This document shows, in pieces, positions 63,196 to 64,000 of a stretch of DNA of 64,000 nt. Made by a program: the position numbers and the translations under genes. Source of the stretch: an uncultured Lachnospiraceae bacterium (GTDB lineage Bacteria > Bacillota > Clostridia > Lachnospirales > Lachnospiraceae); assembly GCA_905235745.1 (NCBI GenBank), contig CAJOMN010000009.1, positions 62,001 to 126,000 on the forward strand, given 5' to 3'. Position 1 is the stretch's first letter. Every line of letters begins with the position of its first letter. Under the pieces are notes generated by a model. It did no database searches. It was not told the DNA's origin and worked only from the letters and a program-made list of their open reading frames with translations.

Positions 63196-64000
63196 TGAAT
63201 AAACTTCTGATACCCTGTGTATATCTTAAGAACAACAATCTGATAAAGGGATTTAGCGACGATACGGTCATAAGCCGCGATCCCGTATCTTACTGTGTGA
63301 GCCTTTCCGTAAACGGAGCTGACGCCATACTGCTCTTTGATCTGTCGGAAGGAGACGAAGAGCATGAAGAGGCGCTTCTTATCGTAAGAGCCGTGACAAG
63401 AGCCATTGATACTCCGGTATACGGAGCCGGAAACATCAACAGGCTCGAAGATGTCAAGAAGCTGTTATACGCCGGATGCCGGAGGGTCGCCCTCAATATG
63501 GCGAAGCAGACCAATATAGATCTTATCGAAGAGGCAGGGAAACGGTTTTCCACCGGTAAGATATATGTGTGCGCCGACAGCCTCGAACAGATACTCGATA
63601 ATCTCAAGGTCATCAAAGACAATACGTCGGGCGCTGTTTTGCTGGGACGCCTGTTTGTGGACAGTTTTGAGGAAATACCGGTCATACCGCTTATTAATGA
63701 TGATAAGGATATTGAGATCATCAGGAAGAACTGCGTATGCGGCCTGTCGGGCGACGTCGTCAATTCCCGCTCGGATGATCTGTATTCGTTCAAGGATGAG
63801 CTTGAATCGGACGGGGTGAGTACATGCCTCGGAAGGACGGCTGTTGCATTTTCCGACCTTAAATGCGACGAAAACGGCCTTGTCCCCGTAGTATGCCAGG
63901 ACGCGGCGACATCGGAAGTCCTGATGGTCGCATATATGAACCTGGAAGCTTATGACAGGACTGTCCGTGAAGGTATCATGACGTATTATTCAAGGTCGAG
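63195..64000 (+). CDS. HisA/HisF-like domain fused to phosphoribosyl-AMP cyclohydrolase (HisI), 3' end missing
   Basis: Open to the window edge (268 complete codons). Residues 1 to about 210 form a (beta-alpha)8 domain like HisA or HisF, beginning [17 protein letters not shown]. The catalytic Asp that follows IPC in both enzymes (IPCLDV) is Tyr10 here, so this half is probably not catalytic. From about residue 216 the HisI fold starts ([37 protein letters not shown]), which opens the purine ring of phosphoribosyl-AMP. A HisE domain may follow outside the window. Similar fused proteins exist in some Clostridia. The N-terminal part may be structural or regulatory. Confidence 0.82.
   Translation, partial: MNKLLIPCVYLKNNNLIKGFSDDTVISRDPVSYCVSLSVNGADAILLFDLSEGDEEHEEALLIVRAVTRAIDTPVYGAGNINRLEDVKKLLYAGCRRVALNMAKQTNIDLIEEAGKRFSTGKIYVCADSLEQILDNLKVIKDNTSGAVLLGRLFVDSFEEIPVIPLINDDKDIEIIRKNCVCGLSGDVVNSRSDDLYSFKDELESDGVSTCLGRTAVAFSDLKCDENGLVPVVCQDAATSEVLMVAYMNLEAYDRTVREGIMTYYSRS

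Noticed and set aside
1-64000. CRISPR arrays, tRNA or rRNA genes, prophage
   Set aside because: No regularly spaced direct repeats, no cloverleaf-type sequences ending in a TTCGA loop and acceptor stem, and no integrase or phage structural genes were seen. A tRNA scan would be needed to exclude one with certainty.

Overview
This 64 kb window looks like a contiguous piece of core chromosome from a low-to-moderate GC Firmicute, most likely a motile, spore-lineage member of the Lachnospiraceae or a close relative within Clostridia. The inference rests on strong AGGAGG-type ribosome binding sites, occasional TTG starts, TTGACA/TATAAT promoters, the rpmB/yloU/yloV/recG and rsmD/coaD arrangements shared with Bacillus, a GerW (YtfJ) sporulation protein, an ATP-type PEP carboxykinase, and several c-di-GMP and chemotaxis-type proteins. 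No tRNA, rRNA, CRISPR array, prophage or intact insertion sequence was seen.

Layout. 1-4.2 kb: end of an Hpt phosphotransfer protein, then a nucleoside module (purine nucleoside phosphorylase, BMP/PnrA-type lipoprotein, cytidine deaminase, SAH/MTA-deaminase-like amidohydrolase). 4.2-8 kb: membrane-anchored MutS-like ATPase, RNase HI, a 56-residue membrane protein and threonine synthase. 8-12 kb: an Rpn-type nuclease, a CheX-like protein with a CheY-like receiver (minus strand), and aminopeptidase P. 12-13.8 kb: pckA with its own promoter and terminator. 13.8-20.8 kb: a structured leader, then tyrS followed by a dlt-like set (adenylating enzyme, carrier protein, MBOAT acyltransferase, SGNH-like protein) and a radical-SAM aminomutase whose substrate-pocket residues match glutamate 2,3-aminomutase. 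20.8-21.1 kb: a probable 6S RNA with its own promoter and terminator. 21.1-28.5 kb: YihY, pheS, pheT, queA, a PilZ protein, gpmI. 28.6-31.8 kb: an EF-G paralogue and, convergently, a membrane diguanylate cyclase. 32-37 kb: NusG-II protein, Gx transporter, ruvA, ruvB, zapA (apparently frameshifted), U32 peptidase. 37-41.5 kb: FtsW/RodA-type protein, class B PBP, Nudix hydrolase and a minus-strand HD-GYP protein. 41.6-53.9 kb: an unknown protein, the ytfI/ytfJ pair, rpmB (minus), yloU, fakA-like, recG, a type II topoisomerase pair, rsmD, coaD and a coiled-coil protein. 54-59.6 kb: dipeptidase, RsmF-like methyltransferase, HAD phosphatase, membrane protein, RluA-type synthase, recU. 59.6-64 kb: a histidine operon starting with a natural HisZ-HisG fusion, then hisD, hisB and a HisA/HisF-like domain fused to HisI that runs off the window.

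The strongest candidate for something new is the tyrS-dlt-like-eam operon. An amino-acid-activating enzyme, its carrier protein and membrane transfer machinery share an apparent transcription unit with a predicted beta-glutamate-forming enzyme. This raises the untested possibility that a beta-amino acid is loaded onto a cell-envelope polymer; an independent osmolyte role for beta-glutamate is the simpler alternative. Other points are the HisZ-HisG fusion, the degenerate HisF-like domain on HisI, the HD-GYP protein that has lost its HD histidine, the split zapA and the tyrS leader. All functional calls are from reading motifs by eye; no database search was run.
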